Shown piece after piece: positions 1 to 8,202 of a stretch of DNA of 64,000 nucleotides. Under the pieces are notes generated by a model that was not told where the DNA came from, did no database searches, and saw only the letters and a program-made list of their open reading frames with translations. Location of the stretch: NCBI RefSeq assembly GCF_036013935.1, contig NZ_CP107902.1, forward strand, positions 8,093,001 through 8,157,000. Direction: 5' to 3'. Positions within the stretch are counted from its first letter, which is position 1, and every line of letters starts with the position of its first letter. A program made the position numbers and the translations under genes. Source of the DNA: Streptomyces sp. NBC_00461 (GTDB lineage: Bacteria > Actinomycetota > Actinomycetes > Streptomycetales > Streptomycetaceae).

Positions 1-1438
1 CACCGCGGCCAACGAGACCTACAACGCGGCCCTGACGACCGGAGGTTCGGTCAGCTTCGGGTTCCAGGGCACCTACAGCGGCTCCAACGCGATCCCGGCC
101 ACCTTCAAGCTCGACGGTGTGACCTGCAACGTCGACTCCACCGGCCCTACGGACCCGACTGATCCGACCGACCCGCCGGGACCGGGCACCAAGGTCGACA
201 ACCCGTACTCCGGCGCCAAGGTGTACGTGAACCCCGAGTGGTCCGCGAACGCCGCCGCCGAACCGGGCGGCTCCCGTGTCTCCAACCAGCCCACCGGCGT
301 ATGGCTCGACCGCATCGCCGCCATCGGCGGCGCGAACGGCCGCATGGGGCTGCGCGCCCACCTCGACGCGGCCCTCGCCCAGAAGGGCAGCGGCGAGGAG
401 GTCGTCCAGCTGGTCGTCTACGACCTGCCCGGACGTGACTGCTCGGCCCTCGCCTCCAACGGTGAGCTCGGCCCGACGGAGATCGACAAGTACAAGACGC
501 AGTTCATCGACCCGATCGCGGCGATCCTGTCCGACAGCAAGTACAGCTCGCTGCGGATCGTCACCACCATCGAGATCGACTCGGTGCCCAACCTGGTCAC
601 CAACACCGGCAGCCGCGCCACCGCCACCCCGCAGTGCGACACGATGCTCGCCAACGGCAACTACCAGAAGGGCGTCGGTTACGCGCTCGCCAAGCTCGGC
701 GCGATCCCCAACGTCTACAACTACATCGACGCCGGCCACCACGGCTGGCTCGGCTGGGACGACAACTTCGGCCCCTCCGCCGCGCTGCTCCACCAGGCGG
801 CCACCAGCGAGGGCGCGACCGTCGACGACGTGCAGGGCTTCATCACCAACACGGCGAACTTCAGCGCCCTGAAGGAGAACAACTTCGCCATCGGCGACTC
901 GGTCAACGGCACGTCCGTGCGCCAGTCCAAGTGGGTCGACTGGAACCGGTACGTCGACGAGCTGTCGTACGCCCAGGCCTTCCGCAACCAGGCGGTCTCC
1001 GCCGGTTTCAACCCCGGCATCGGCATGCTGATCGACACCTCCCGCAACGGCTGGGGCGGTACCGCCCGGCCCGCCGGACCGGGTGCCAAGACCAGCGTGG
1101 ACACCTACGTCGAGGGCGGCCGCTACGACCGCCGCATCCATGTCGGCAACTGGTGCAACCAGTCCGGCGCCGGCCTCGGCGAGCGTCCGCAGGCGAACCC
1201 GGCCGCCGGGATCGACGCGTATGTGTGGATGAAGCCGCCGGGTGAGTCCGACGGCGCCAGCTCGGCGATCCCGAACGACGAGGGCAAGGGCTTCGACCGC
1301 ATGTGCGACCCGACGTACACGGGTAACGCCCGCAACGGGAACAACATGTCGGGTGCGCTGCCGAACGCTCCGCTCGCCGGGCACTGGTTCTCGGCGCAGT
1401 TCCAGCAGCTGATGACGAACGCGTATCCGCCGCTCTAG
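1..1438 (+). CDS. Secreted GH6 cellulase (cellobiohydrolase type), 5'-truncated by window
   Basis: Only the C-terminal part is present because the start lies upstream of the window; the frame begins at base 2 and stops with TAG at 1436. It opens with the tail of a cellulose-binding module of CBM2 type (ending GVTCNVD), followed by a Pro/Thr/Asp linker (TDPTDPTDPPGPG) and a complete GH6 domain from about base 200. GH6 hallmarks are VVYDLPGRDCSA, NYIDAGHHGWLGW, the GIGMLIDTSRNGWGG segment and the C-terminal AYVWMKPPGESDG region. GH6 enzymes are inverting hydrolases that release cellobiose from the non-reducing end or cut internally. The long loops and close match to actinobacterial exo-enzymes favour cellobiohydrolase, which is an inference. 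It acts outside the cell. Confidence 0.93.
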   Translation, partial: TAANETYNAALTTGGSVSFGFQGTYSGSNAIPATFKLDGVTCNVDSTGPTDPTDPTDPPGPGTKVDNPYSGAKVYVNPEWSANAAAEPGGSRVSNQPTGVWLDRIAAIGGANGRMGLRAHLDAALAQKGSGEEVVQLVVYDLPGRDCSALASNGELGPTEIDKYKTQFIDPIAAILSDSKYSSLRIVTTIEIDSVPNLVTNTGSRATATPQCDTMLANGNYQKGVGYALAKLGAIPNVYNYIDAGHHGWLGWDDNFGPSAALLHQAATSEGATVDDVQGFITNTANFSALKENNFAIGDSVNGTSVRQSKWVDWNRYVDELSYAQAFRNQAVSAGFNPGIGMLIDTSRNGWGGTARPAGPGAKTSVDTYVEGGRYDRRIHVGNWCNQSGAGLGERPQANPAAGIDAYVWMKPPGESDGASSAIPNDEGKGFDRMCDPTYTGNARNGNNMSGALPNAPLAGHWFSAQFQQLMTNAYPPL

Positions 1439-1441
1439 GCT

Positions 1442-1466
1442 CCGGCGGTTGCGCTGCGTCCGCCGG
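1442..1466. terminator. Candidate hairpin between convergent genes
   Basis: CCGGCGG and CCGCCGG form a 7-bp perfect stem around an 11-nt loop, just after the cellulase stop and just before the end of the convergent dioxygenase gene. There is no T-tract, as usual for high-GC actinobacteria. It is a short stem, so this is a moderate call. Confidence 0.4.
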
Positions 1467-1468
1467 GG

Positions 1469-2239
1469 TCAGGCCTCGTGGGTCAGGCCCCGGCGGATGG
1501 CGAACTCCACCGGTGAGTAGTCGCCGTCCGGGCGCTGTAGGTCATAGGGAACCGCGGGGTGCAGCGGCGGCTGTGCCATGAAGCGGGGACGTGTGCCGTG
1601 ATGCGGCTGGGCGGCGTGCACCAGGAACGGGTGGCAGAGGTACACGTCGCCCGGGCGACCGGTGGCGTAGGCGAGAGGGCGGTCGGCCGAGGCCGCGTCG
1701 ACCTTCGGGCCGAGCTCCAGGAACGACGCGCCCTCGTCGCCGTACGGCTCAAGGACCGAGGGCACGTCGAGGTGCGAGCCCACCCGGACGCGGGTCGGGG
1801 CGTCGGCCTCGGTGACCTCGCTGAAGAGGAACAGCATGAGCAGGGCCCGCTCCCTGGACCGCAGGTTGGTGTGCCACAGGGTGGCGCCTTCGGGGAGGTA
1901 GCTCCCTTCGATGTGCCAGCCCGTGTCCTCGGGTTCCTCCTCGTGCGGGAACCGGAGCGGGAAGGTGCCGAGCGAGTAGCGCGGCGCCCAGCGGCGCTCG
2001 CCCACCAGCAGGTCGAACGCCTCATGCAGAACAGGGGAGTTGACCGCGGCCGCGAACGGTCCCTGTGCCATCCCGGCCACCCGCACCACCGGGTCCTTCC
2101 AGGTGCCGGGGTCCTCGGGGTCGTATCCCGTCTCCCGCCACAGCAGCCGCGCACAGTCCTCGGCGACCCTCGGCGGAAACGCTCCCTCGATCTTCACGAA
2201 CCCGTCCTCGAGGAAGTTCTCCACCAGCCTGTCATCCAT
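1469..2239 (-). CDS. Phytanoyl-CoA dioxygenase (PhyH) family protein
   Basis: A 256-residue protein starting at ATG 2239 (MDDRLVENFLEDGF). The open frame runs further upstream, but there is no better start and the upstream codons look non-coding. PhyH proteins are Fe(II)/2-oxoglutarate oxygenases of jelly-roll fold. The first metal-binding pair is visible as H109-I-E111 (an HxE variant of HxD), and the distal ligand and 2-oxoglutarate anchor are probably H208 and R217/R219 in the HPFLVHAA...GTRPRF region. The substrate cannot be told from the sequence. In many Streptomyces such proteins hydroxylate small molecules and are not true phytanoyl-CoA enzymes. It is divergent from the methyltransferase at 2403. 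Confidence 0.8.
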   Translation of the reverse strand: MDDRLVENFLEDGFVKIEGAFPPRVAEDCARLLWRETGYDPEDPGTWKDPVVRVAGMAQGPFAAAVNSPVLHEAFDLLVGERRWAPRYSLGTFPLRFPHEEEPEDTGWHIEGSYLPEGATLWHTNLRSRERALLMLFLFSEVTEADAPTRVRVGSHLDVPSVLEPYGDEGASFLELGPKVDAASADRPLAYATGRPGDVYLCHPFLVHAAQPHHGTRPRFMAQPPLHPAVPYDLQRPDGDYSPVEFAIRRGLTHEA

Positions 2240-2402
2240 CGGGCCATCGTCGGCGACCGGCCTCCGACCACGCACCTCATTTTCCGGCGTGCTCCATCCC
2301 CGCGTTTCTTGCCGTGGTTTTTTGCTGCCTCGGCAATGGCACTGGCCGCGCCCCGGTGCGTCGGCGCACGCTGGGCCGGACGCGGACGAGAGGCTGACCA
2401 CC

Positions 2403-3287
2403 ATGGCGCACGGACACCACCACGGACACGGCGAGCACGACCACACCGACATCGACTGGGTCGAGATGGCCCCGTTGCTGGAGTCGCAGGCCGAGCTCAT
2501 GACGTCCCTGTACGAACGGGCCATGGCCTGGCTGACCGACAAGCAGACCGAACCGGGGCTGATCGTCGACGCCGGCAGCGGGCCCGGCGTCGTCGCCTGT
2601 CTGCTCGCCGAGGCGTTCCCGGGTGCGCGGGTCGTCGCGGTCGACAGCTCCGAGCCGCTCCTGGAGCGGGCCCGCACGCGAGCCGACCGGCTCGGCGTCG
2701 GGGACCGCTTCGGCACGCTCGCCGGTGAACTGCCGGGCGCGCTGGACGAGTTGGCATACCCGGCGGATCTGCTGTGGGCCAGCCGCAGCCTGCACCACCT
2801 CGGCGACCAGCGGGCCGCCCTCGCCGCCTTCGCCGCACGGCTGGCACCCGGCGGCACGCTGGCGATCATGGAGGGCGGTCTGCCCGCGCGCTTCCTGCCC
2901 CGTGACATCGGGATCGGCCGCCCGGGCCTGCAGGCCCGCCTCGACGTGCTGGAGGAGGAGTGGTTCGCGCAGATGCGGGAGAGCCTGCCCGGCGCGGTCG
3001 CCGAGACCGAGGACTGGCCGGCCCTGATGACGGCCGCGGGCCTCAGGTCCACCGGCACCCGCACCTTCCTGCTCGACCTGCCCGCACCGGCCAAGGACCG
3101 TGCGCGTGCCCATGTCGCCGCGACCCTCTCCCGTATCCGCGAGGGCTTCGGCGACCAGCTCGACCCCGAGGACCGCACCACCCTCGATCGCCTCCTCGAT
3201 CCCGACGACAAGGCGAGCGTCCACCACCGGCCGGACGTGTTCGTGCTCGCGGCACACACCGTGCATACGGCGGCGCACGCGATGTGA
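2403..3287 (+). CDS. Class I SAM-dependent methyltransferase with His-rich N-terminus
   Basis: A 294-residue protein from ATG 2403. The SAM-binding motif I is LIVDAGSGPG (residues 53-62), followed by an acidic residue at the end of strand beta-2 (AVDSSEPLLERA, D81). A SLHHLGDQRAAL segment matches the post-motif-III region of Methyltransf_25/12-like enzymes. The first 14 residues carry seven histidines (MAHGHHHGHGEHDH), which could bind a metal or be a low-complexity extension. The substrate is unknown. It is divergent from the PhyH dioxygenase, sharing a 163-bp intergenic region, and is followed by an SDR on the same strand 118 bp later. Confidence 0.82.
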   Translation: MAHGHHHGHGEHDHTDIDWVEMAPLLESQAELMTSLYERAMAWLTDKQTEPGLIVDAGSGPGVVACLLAEAFPGARVVAVDSSEPLLERARTRADRLGVGDRFGTLAGELPGALDELAYPADLLWASRSLHHLGDQRAALAAFAARLAPGGTLAIMEGGLPARFLPRDIGIGRPGLQARLDVLEEEWFAQMRESLPGAVAETEDWPALMTAAGLRSTGTRTFLLDLPAPAKDRARAHVAATLSRIREGFGDQLDPEDRTTLDRLLDPDDKASVHHRPDVFVLAAHTVHTAAHAM

Positions 3288-3405
3288 GCCGTGCCGTACC
3301 GCGGCACCCGCGGCTCTTGACTTCGAGAAGGCTCCAACTGATCTACTCCCACCGTCGGTCCGGGACACCGGGTCGAGACACGAGGACGAGACACCGGGGG
3401 TAGTC

Positions 3406-4116
3406 ATGTCCAACAGCACCGAATCTCCCGTCGCCCTGATCACCGGCGGGGCCACCGGCATCGGCGCCGCCGCCGCGCGGCAGCTGCTCGGCGCCGGGCA
3501 CCGGGTGGCCGTCACCGGGCGCCGAAAGGAGCGGCTGGACGCGCTCGCCGAGGAACTCGGCGGTCCCGAAGGGCTGTTGACGATCGTCGGCAACGCGTCC
3601 GAGTACGCGGATGTGCAGGCGGCGGTCGACAGTACGCTCAAGGCATTCGGCCGACTGGACACGGTCGTGGCCAACGCCGGCGTCGCGACTCACGACACCG
3701 TCGCCGACGGTGACCCGGCCGGCTGGACCGAGATGGTGCTGACCAACGTCCTCGGCCCGGCCCTCCTCGTCCGCGCCTCCGTCGACGCGCTGAAGGAGAC
3801 GCGGGGCCGGATCGTCCTGGTCGGCAGTGTCGCCGGTTTCGTGAACGGGCCGGGCAACATCTACGGGGCGACCAAGTGGGCGGTGACCGGCCTCGCCGAG
3901 AACACCCGCCGTCAGGTGACGGAGTTCGGCATCGGCGTCACGCTGATCGCGCCGGGCCGGGTCGAGACCCCGTTCTGGGACGGCATGGGCAGCCTGCCGC
4001 CCGGCCATCTGCTGACGGCCGACCAGCTTGCCGAGTCGATCGTCTGGGCCATCCGGCAGCCGGAGGGCGTCGACGTCAACACCGTCGTCGTACGGCCGAT
4101 CGGGCAGCCCAACTGA
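3406..4116 (+). CDS. SDR family NAD(P)-dependent oxidoreductase
   Basis: A 236-residue classical short-chain dehydrogenase/reductase from ATG 3406. The nucleotide-binding motif is TGGATGIG (residues 13-20), NAG appears in VVANAGVA, the catalytic Ser in LVGSVAGF, and the Tyr-x-x-x-Lys in IYGATK. The TGRRKERL segment after beta-2 carries basic residues, which favours NADP(H); this is inferred from the family pattern. The substrate is not recognisable. It is not overlapped with its neighbours, so it may have its own promoter in the 118-bp gap. Confidence 0.88.
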   Translation: MSNSTESPVALITGGATGIGAAAARQLLGAGHRVAVTGRRKERLDALAEELGGPEGLLTIVGNASEYADVQAAVDSTLKAFGRLDTVVANAGVATHDTVADGDPAGWTEMVLTNVLGPALLVRASVDALKETRGRIVLVGSVAGFVNGPGNIYGATKWAVTGLAENTRRQVTEFGIGVTLIAPGRVETPFWDGMGSLPPGHLLTADQLAESIVWAIRQPEGVDVNTVVVRPIGQPN

Positions 4117-4165
4117 CCCCGCCGCAAAGGCCGGTCGGGCCGCCCGAAGCCCTCCCCGGGCGGTT

Positions 4166-4861
4166 CTAGTTGTTCTGCAGGAACTGTTTGGCCAGCTTGT
4201 CGCCCAGCGTGACTGCCGCGCTGTGGCTCTCGATGGGGGAGACCTGCGAGTTCTTGAACACGATGTAGGTCACGCCGGAGTCGGTGCCACCGGTCTCGGG
4301 GTTGGAGTCGATACCGAGGGCCTGGGCGGTGGCGTAGGACGCCTCGCCGATGATCTTCGTCGGTCCGGTGTCGCCGACCACGGCGTACTCGACCTTGTTG
4401 TTGTAGATGACCGCGACCACGCCGCCGCCCTTGATGCCGGCTCCGGAGTAGTTCCAGATGCTGCTGGAGCTCGGCACGACCACGTACGGCAGTGAATCGG
4501 CCTTGAGCGGCTTGCCGTTGGACTGGTGGAACGCCGTGTCGTCCTGATACCAGGGGTCGGTGTCCTCGTTGCACTTCGAGGTGCGCTGACCGTCGCAGTC
4601 GATGTCCATGTCGGCCTTCCAGAACACCGCGCCGTTCTTCCCGCACACGGGGATGCCGGCCGACGTCTCGTCGTCCGTCTTGTACTTGCCGTTCGAGATC
4701 TGCTGACACGACGTCACCTTGGCGAGCAGGTCGGCCGCGCTGACCGAGCCCTCCTGGGTGGACGCGGGTCCTGCCGTTCCGGAGGCGCTGGCGGGGAGCA
4801 CTCCGGCGGCGAGCAGGGCGGCCCCGGAGGCCGCGGCGAGGGTCAGTGTTCGTATGCGCAC
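4166..4861 (-). CDS. Secreted GH75 chitosanase
   Basis: A 231-residue protein starting at GTG 4861, with AGAAGGG about 9 nt upstream as ribosome-binding site. A Sec signal peptide (RIRTLTLAAASGAALLAAG, cleaved near ASA) is followed by a GH75 (fungal-type) chitosanase domain. Typical segments are CGKNGAVFWKADMDIDCDG, the acidic pair around VVGDTGPTKIIGEAS (the catalytic Asp and Glu in this family) and the C-terminal TYIVFKNS. It should hydrolyse chitosan outside the cell. The 190-bp upstream region to the divergent ABM-like gene presumably holds both promoters. Confidence 0.9.
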   Translation of the reverse strand: MRIRTLTLAAASGAALLAAGVLPASASGTAGPASTQEGSVSAADLLAKVTSCQQISNGKYKTDDETSAGIPVCGKNGAVFWKADMDIDCDGQRTSKCNEDTDPWYQDDTAFHQSNGKPLKADSLPYVVVPSSSSIWNYSGAGIKGGGVVAVIYNNKVEYAVVGDTGPTKIIGEASYATAQALGIDSNPETGGTDSGVTYIVFKNSQVSPIESHSAAVTLGDKLAKQFLQNN

Positions 4862-5053
4862 TGTGGGGGACCCTTCTGTTAGGAAAGTTTCCTTACTCGG
4901 GTGCCGTACAAGGTGGCCCCCTTTGCATGCGCTCGTCAACCCCCCTGGTCCAGACTTCTGTAACCCACCCTGATTGCAGTGATTTGCCCGGAGGGGAAGA
5001 CTGGCCATATCGAACATTCCAGATATGTGGCCACTTCTGGGAGGCGAGGCGTC

Positions 5054-5665
5054 ATGTTCGTTCGCACCGTGTACGCGACCGGAGATCCCTCGAAGGTCGA
5101 AACGGCCCTCAGGGCGTTGAACTCGCAGGGGCGGGACCTCCTGGAGGAGCGCCCGGGATACCGCGGGTCGGGCATCTTCGTGGACCGTGAGCTCGGCAAA
5201 CTGCTGGCGGTGAGCTGGTGGGAGTCCGAGGACACCCGGCGCAACAGCGACGAGGTCATGCGTGAGCGGCGGGCGTCGCTCCTGGAGCCGTTCGCGGCCA
5301 CGACCGCCGTCGACAACTACGAGGCGGTGGTCTTCCATCAGGTCCGGCAGCCCGCGGCCGGCGGCGGACTGCGGCTCACCAGGCTGGAGTTCGACCCCAT
5401 GGACGCGGACCTGCTCGCAGAGACCTTCCGCGCGTCGGTGGTCCCCAGGCTGGAGACCCTGGCCGGCCTGGCCAGGGCGTCCCTGCTGGTCGACCGGGAG
5501 CGTGGGCGCGGCCTGGTGGGCGCGCTGTTCACGGACCGCCACTCCCTCACCGCGTCCCGCGGGGCCCAGGCGGCGGCCCGGCACGAGGGCGCGGCCAAGG
5601 CGCATGTGACCGTGACCTCGCTGGAGGAGTTCGAGGTCGTCTTCACGGACGTGCGAGGCGGCTGA
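5054..5665 (+). CDS. Tandem ABM-fold (dimeric alpha-beta barrel) protein
   Basis: A 203-residue protein from ATG 5054 with GGGAGGCGAGG upstream. The sequence looks like two copies of the antibiotic biosynthesis monooxygenase-type alpha-beta barrel half: residues about 1-100 (FVRTVYATGDPSKVE... GIFVDRELGKLLAVSWWES) and about 105-203 (RLEFDPMDADLLAET... LLVDRERGRGLVGALFTD). Such proteins act as small oxygenases, or merely bind ligands. No catalytic residues can be assigned with confidence. It is convergent with the aldo/keto reductase and followed by a 22-bp tandem repeat and a strong hairpin. Confidence 0.6.
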   Translation: MFVRTVYATGDPSKVETALRALNSQGRDLLEERPGYRGSGIFVDRELGKLLAVSWWESEDTRRNSDEVMRERRASLLEPFAATTAVDNYEAVVFHQVRQPAAGGGLRLTRLEFDPMDADLLAETFRASVVPRLETLAGLARASLLVDRERGRGLVGALFTDRHSLTASRGAQAAARHEGAAKAHVTVTSLEEFEVVFTDVRGG

Positions 5666-5669
5666 CGCA

Positions 5670-5825
5670 TGTCGGGCGTGACTGCGACCCACCGTCCGGC
5701 GTGACGGCGACCCACGTCCGGTCTGACGGCGAACTACGTCCGGTCTGACGGCGGAACGCGTCCGGCCCAGCGACTGACGCACATCCGGCCTGACGGTGAG
5801 ACACGTCCGCCCCGCCGCGCGGGAG
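5670..5825. repeat. Degenerate 22-bp tandem repeat after a stop codon
   Basis: Seven units start at about 5670, 5693, 5715, 5737, 5759, 5782 and 5804. The best-conserved core is CGTCCGGTCTGACGGCGAAC, and the spacing is 22 bp (23 twice). The array begins within 8 bp of the upstream stop and its last unit forms the left arm of the terminator hairpin. The copies are only partly alike and contiguous, with no spacers, so this is not a CRISPR. Confidence 0.85.
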
Positions 5826-5844
5826 TCGCGTGGCGGGGCGGACG
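5804..5844. terminator. Strong bidirectional hairpin
   Basis: A perfect 13-bp stem: CGTCCGCCCCGCC (5804-5816) pairs with GGCGGGGCGGACG (5832-5844) across a 15-nt loop. It sits between two convergent genes ending at 5665 and 5874, the expected place for a shared intrinsic terminator. Confidence 0.75.
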
Positions 5845-5873
5845 CCTGTGCGGGCCGGGCGTAGGTGTCGGTG

Positions 5874-6710
5874 TCAGCCCATGTTGAAGGTGGTCGGGTC
5901 GGGGCCCAGGCGCCGGTCCTCGTTCAGTGCGCTGATCGCCGCCAGGTCCTCGGTGTCCAGGCTGAAGTCGAAGACCTCGATGTTCTCCTTGATCCGGGAC
6001 GGCGTCACGGACTTGGGGATCACGACGTTGCCGAGCTGGAGGTGCCAGCGCAGCACGACCTGGGCCGGGGTGCGGCCGTGCTTCTGGGCGATGGCGACCA
6101 CGGCCGGGACCTCCAGGAGGCCCTTGCCCTGGCCCAGCGGCGACCAGGCCTCGGTGGCGATGCCCTGCTCCGCGTGGTACTCGCGGGCCGCGTGCTGCTG
6201 CAGGTGCGGGTGCAGCTCGATCTGGTCGACGGCCGGGATGACCGACGTCTCGTCGATGAGCCGCCGCAGGTGGTCCGGCTCGAAGTTGGAGACACCGATC
6301 GCGCGGATACGGCCGTCGGCGTGCAGCTTCTCGAACGCCTTGTACGTGTCGACGTACTTGTCCCGCTGCGGGGTCGGCCAGTGGATCAGGTACAGGTCGA
6401 CGTACTCGAGGCCGAGCTTCTCCAGCGACGTGTCGAACGCGCGCAGCGTGGAGTCGTACCCCTGGTCGGAGTTCCAGAGCTTGGTGGTGACGAAGATGTC
6501 CTCGCGGGGGACACCGGAGGTGGCGATCGCCTTGCCGGTGCCCTCTTCATTGCCGTAGATCGCCGCTGTGTCGATGCTGCGGTACCCGGACTCCAGCGCG
6601 GTGGCGACCGCCCGCTCCGCCTCGTTGTCCGGCACCTGCCAGACGCCGAAGCCCAGCTGGGGCATCTCGACGCCGTTGTTGAGGATGATCGGGGGGACCT
6701 TGCTGCTCAC
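5874..6710 (-). CDS. Aldo/keto reductase
   Basis: A 278-residue protein from GTG 6710, chosen because AAGGA lies 10 nt upstream and the match to the family starts right there ([21 protein letters not shown]). The ATG at 6758 would add 16 residues of non-coding character. The AKR catalytic tetrad is visible: D47 and Y52 ([12 protein letters not shown]), K77 (VTTKLWN) and H110 (LIHWP). The family reduces aldehydes, ketones or 2,5-diketogluconate-like sugars with NADPH. The substrate is open. Divergent spacing to the pqq locus is 334 bp. Confidence 0.92.
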   Translation of the reverse strand: MSSKVPPIILNNGVEMPQLGFGVWQVPDNEAERAVATALESGYRSIDTAAIYGNEEGTGKAIATSGVPREDIFVTTKLWNSDQGYDSTLRAFDTSLEKLGLEYVDLYLIHWPTPQRDKYVDTYKAFEKLHADGRIRAIGVSNFEPDHLRRLIDETSVIPAVDQIELHPHLQQHAAREYHAEQGIATEAWSPLGQGKGLLEVPAVVAIAQKHGRTPAQVVLRWHLQLGNVVIPKSVTPSRIKENIEVFDFSLDTEDLAAISALNEDRRLGPDPTTFNMG

Positions 6711-7044
6711 GAGCTTTTGATCCTTACGGTTGTCGTCAGGTGGCACTCCCATCGTCAACGATCACGGGCCGTGATGCATTCCTGACGGGAGAATCCACAG
6801 AGGATCCACTGAGATTCCACCGGAACTGACCCGTGAGTCAGTGCCCCGCGGTCGAGGTTGGCCGGAAATGCATCCGACGTCTTCGGTCCGGACCATTGAC
6901 CGCCACCCCTTTCTCCAGCAACTCTGGATCGCGCCACCGAACGAGTTCATGAACTTGGTGCATGCATGTGAACGCCTCGCGCCTGTCTGGGCATCTGAGA
7001 CGCATTTGAGACCCCCCACCCCTCAGGGAAGCAGGTACAGCCAC
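6711..7044 (+). promoter_or_regulatory. Upstream region of the pqqA-led operon
   Basis: This 334-bp stretch holds no convincing gene; an open frame overlaps it but lacks a ribosome-binding site and coding bias. It must contain the promoter of the pqq operon and of the divergent aldo/keto reductase. Visible structure: the perfect palindrome GTTCATGAAC (6945-6954), then TGCATGCA (6959-6966) followed by GTGAAC, a plausible operator cluster about 90 bp before pqqA. A TTGACC hexamer (6896-6901) could be a -35 box, but no good -10 partner is seen. Confidence 0.4.
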
Positions 7045-7194
7045 ATGAACGAGACGCTTCTTCACGCCCTCCGGACGGACCAGCCCGCCCTGGAATCGCC
7101 GGAGACATCGGATGAAAAGGTCTGGCGAAGCCCCGGTTACATGGTCGTGGAGACCGCACTTGAGGTGACCGCCTACGCCCTCGGCGACCGCTGA
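7045..7194 (+). CDS. pqqA: PQQ precursor peptide PqqA, N-terminally extended
   Basis: A 49-residue peptide from ATG 7045, with GCAGG 9 nt upstream. PqqA is the ribosomally made substrate whose Glu and Tyr are crosslinked by PqqE to make pyrroloquinoline quinone. The C-terminal 24 residues line up with classical 22-24-residue PqqA without gaps: W27, P30, Y32 and the ExxxY core E40-V-T-A-Y44. The first 25 residues (MNETLLHALRTDQPALESPE...) have no counterpart in the proteobacterial peptides I know, and codon 26 is GTC, so the core has no start of its own. It lies 22 bp before pqqC. The identity is strongly supported by pqqC, pqqD and pqqE next door. Confidence 0.88.
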   Translation: MNETLLHALRTDQPALESPETSDEKVWRSPGYMVVETALEVTAYALGDR

Positions 7195-7216
7195 CCGGCC
7201 GTACGGCGACCGCGCC

Positions 7217-7951
7217 ATGACCGCCACACCCGTGCTTGCCGACGGCGCCACCGCCCGGGGGACCGCCGAGTTCCCCGAGCGGCTGCGCGCCGTCGCCGCG
7301 GAGCGCTACCACCACCGTCACCCCTTCAACCTGCGGATGCATCGCGGTGAACTGAGCCCTGCCGAGCTGCGCCGCTGGATCGCCAACCGCTTCCACTACC
7401 AGCGCCACATCCCCGTCAAGGACGCCCTGATCCTTGCCAAGCTGGACCGGCCGGAGCTGCGCAGATCGTGGTTGCGCCGTATCCAGGACCACGACGGTAC
7501 GGCCGAGGGGGAGGGCGGGATCGAGCGCTGGCTGCGGCTCGGCGAAGCGGCCGGCCTGCGCCGCGACGAGCTGTGGGACGGCTCCCGGGTGCTGCCCGGA
7601 GTGCGCCTCGCCGTCGACGGATACGTCAACTTCTGCCGTCTGCGTCCGGCGCTGGACGCGATCGCCGCCTCCCTGACCGAGCTGTCCGCACCCGACCTGA
7701 TGCGCACCCGCATCGCCGCCTTCGAGCGCCACTACAACTGGATCGACCCCGACGGCCTCGCCTACTTCCGCACGCGCATCGGACAGGGCGGCCGCGACGG
7801 AGCCGAGGCCCTGGCCCTGGTCCTCGACCTCGCCCGCACCCACGAGCAGCAACAACGCGCCCTGGCTGCACTTGAGTTCAAGTGCGACGTGCTGTGGTCG
7901 CTGCTGGACGCGATGGACGGTTCCGACGTGGTGCACGGGAGCGGGCCATGA
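7217..7951 (+). CDS. pqqC: Pyrroloquinoline-quinone synthase PqqC
   Basis: A 244-residue protein, about the usual length (250). PqqC is the cofactorless oxidase that performs the last ring closure and eight-electron oxidation to PQQ. Family segments are visible: HPFNLRMHRGELSPAELRRWIANRFHYQ near the N-terminus, IPVKDALIL, and HYNWIDPDGLAYFRTRI, whose Tyr and Arg correspond to active-site residues of characterised PqqC. It is cytoplasmic. The stop overlaps the pqqD start (ATGA, 7948-7951). Confidence 0.95.
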   Translation: MTATPVLADGATARGTAEFPERLRAVAAERYHHRHPFNLRMHRGELSPAELRRWIANRFHYQRHIPVKDALILAKLDRPELRRSWLRRIQDHDGTAEGEGGIERWLRLGEAAGLRRDELWDGSRVLPGVRLAVDGYVNFCRLRPALDAIAASLTELSAPDLMRTRIAAFERHYNWIDPDGLAYFRTRIGQGGRDGAEALALVLDLARTHEQQQRALAALEFKCDVLWSLLDAMDGSDVVHGSGP

Positions 7952-8202
7952 GGTGGCTCCCGGCGCTCTCCCGCGGCGTCGTCCTGCGCCACGACCGCGT
8001 GCGGGGCACCGATCTGCTGCTGCTCCCCGAGCGCGTGGTCGTGCTGCGCGGCAGCGCCGGCCCTGTCGTCCGCCTCTGCGACGGGACACGCGCGGTGGAC
8101 GACATCGTCACCGAACTCGGCGAGCGGTACCCCGGCGCGCCCGTCGCCGGCGAAGTCCCCGGCTTCCTCACGGCGTTGAGAAAGGAGGGCTGGCTGACAT
8201 GA
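7948..8202 (+). CDS. pqqD: PQQ peptide chaperone PqqD
   Basis: An 84-residue winged-helix RRE protein starting at ATG 7948 within the pqqC stop. PqqD binds the PqqA peptide and presents it to the radical SAM enzyme PqqE. Family features are RWLPALSRGVVLRHDRVRG, LLLPERVVVLRGSAG and CDGTRAVDDIVTELGERYPG. Its stop overlaps the pqqE start (ATGA, 8199-8202), so PqqD and PqqE are translationally coupled, as fits a physical complex. Confidence 0.94.
   Translation: MRWLPALSRGVVLRHDRVRGTDLLLLPERVVVLRGSAGPVVRLCDGTRAVDDIVTELGERYPGAPVAGEVPGFLTALRKEGWLT

Noticed and set aside
5670..5825. Possible CRISPR array
   Set aside because: Units are contiguous, 22 bp, diverged and without spacers; no cas genes.
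6841..7042. Longer PqqA reading frame starting at 6841
   Set aside because: No ribosome-binding site there, lower coding bias, and it contains the candidate operator; ATG 7045 has a fitting GCAGG.
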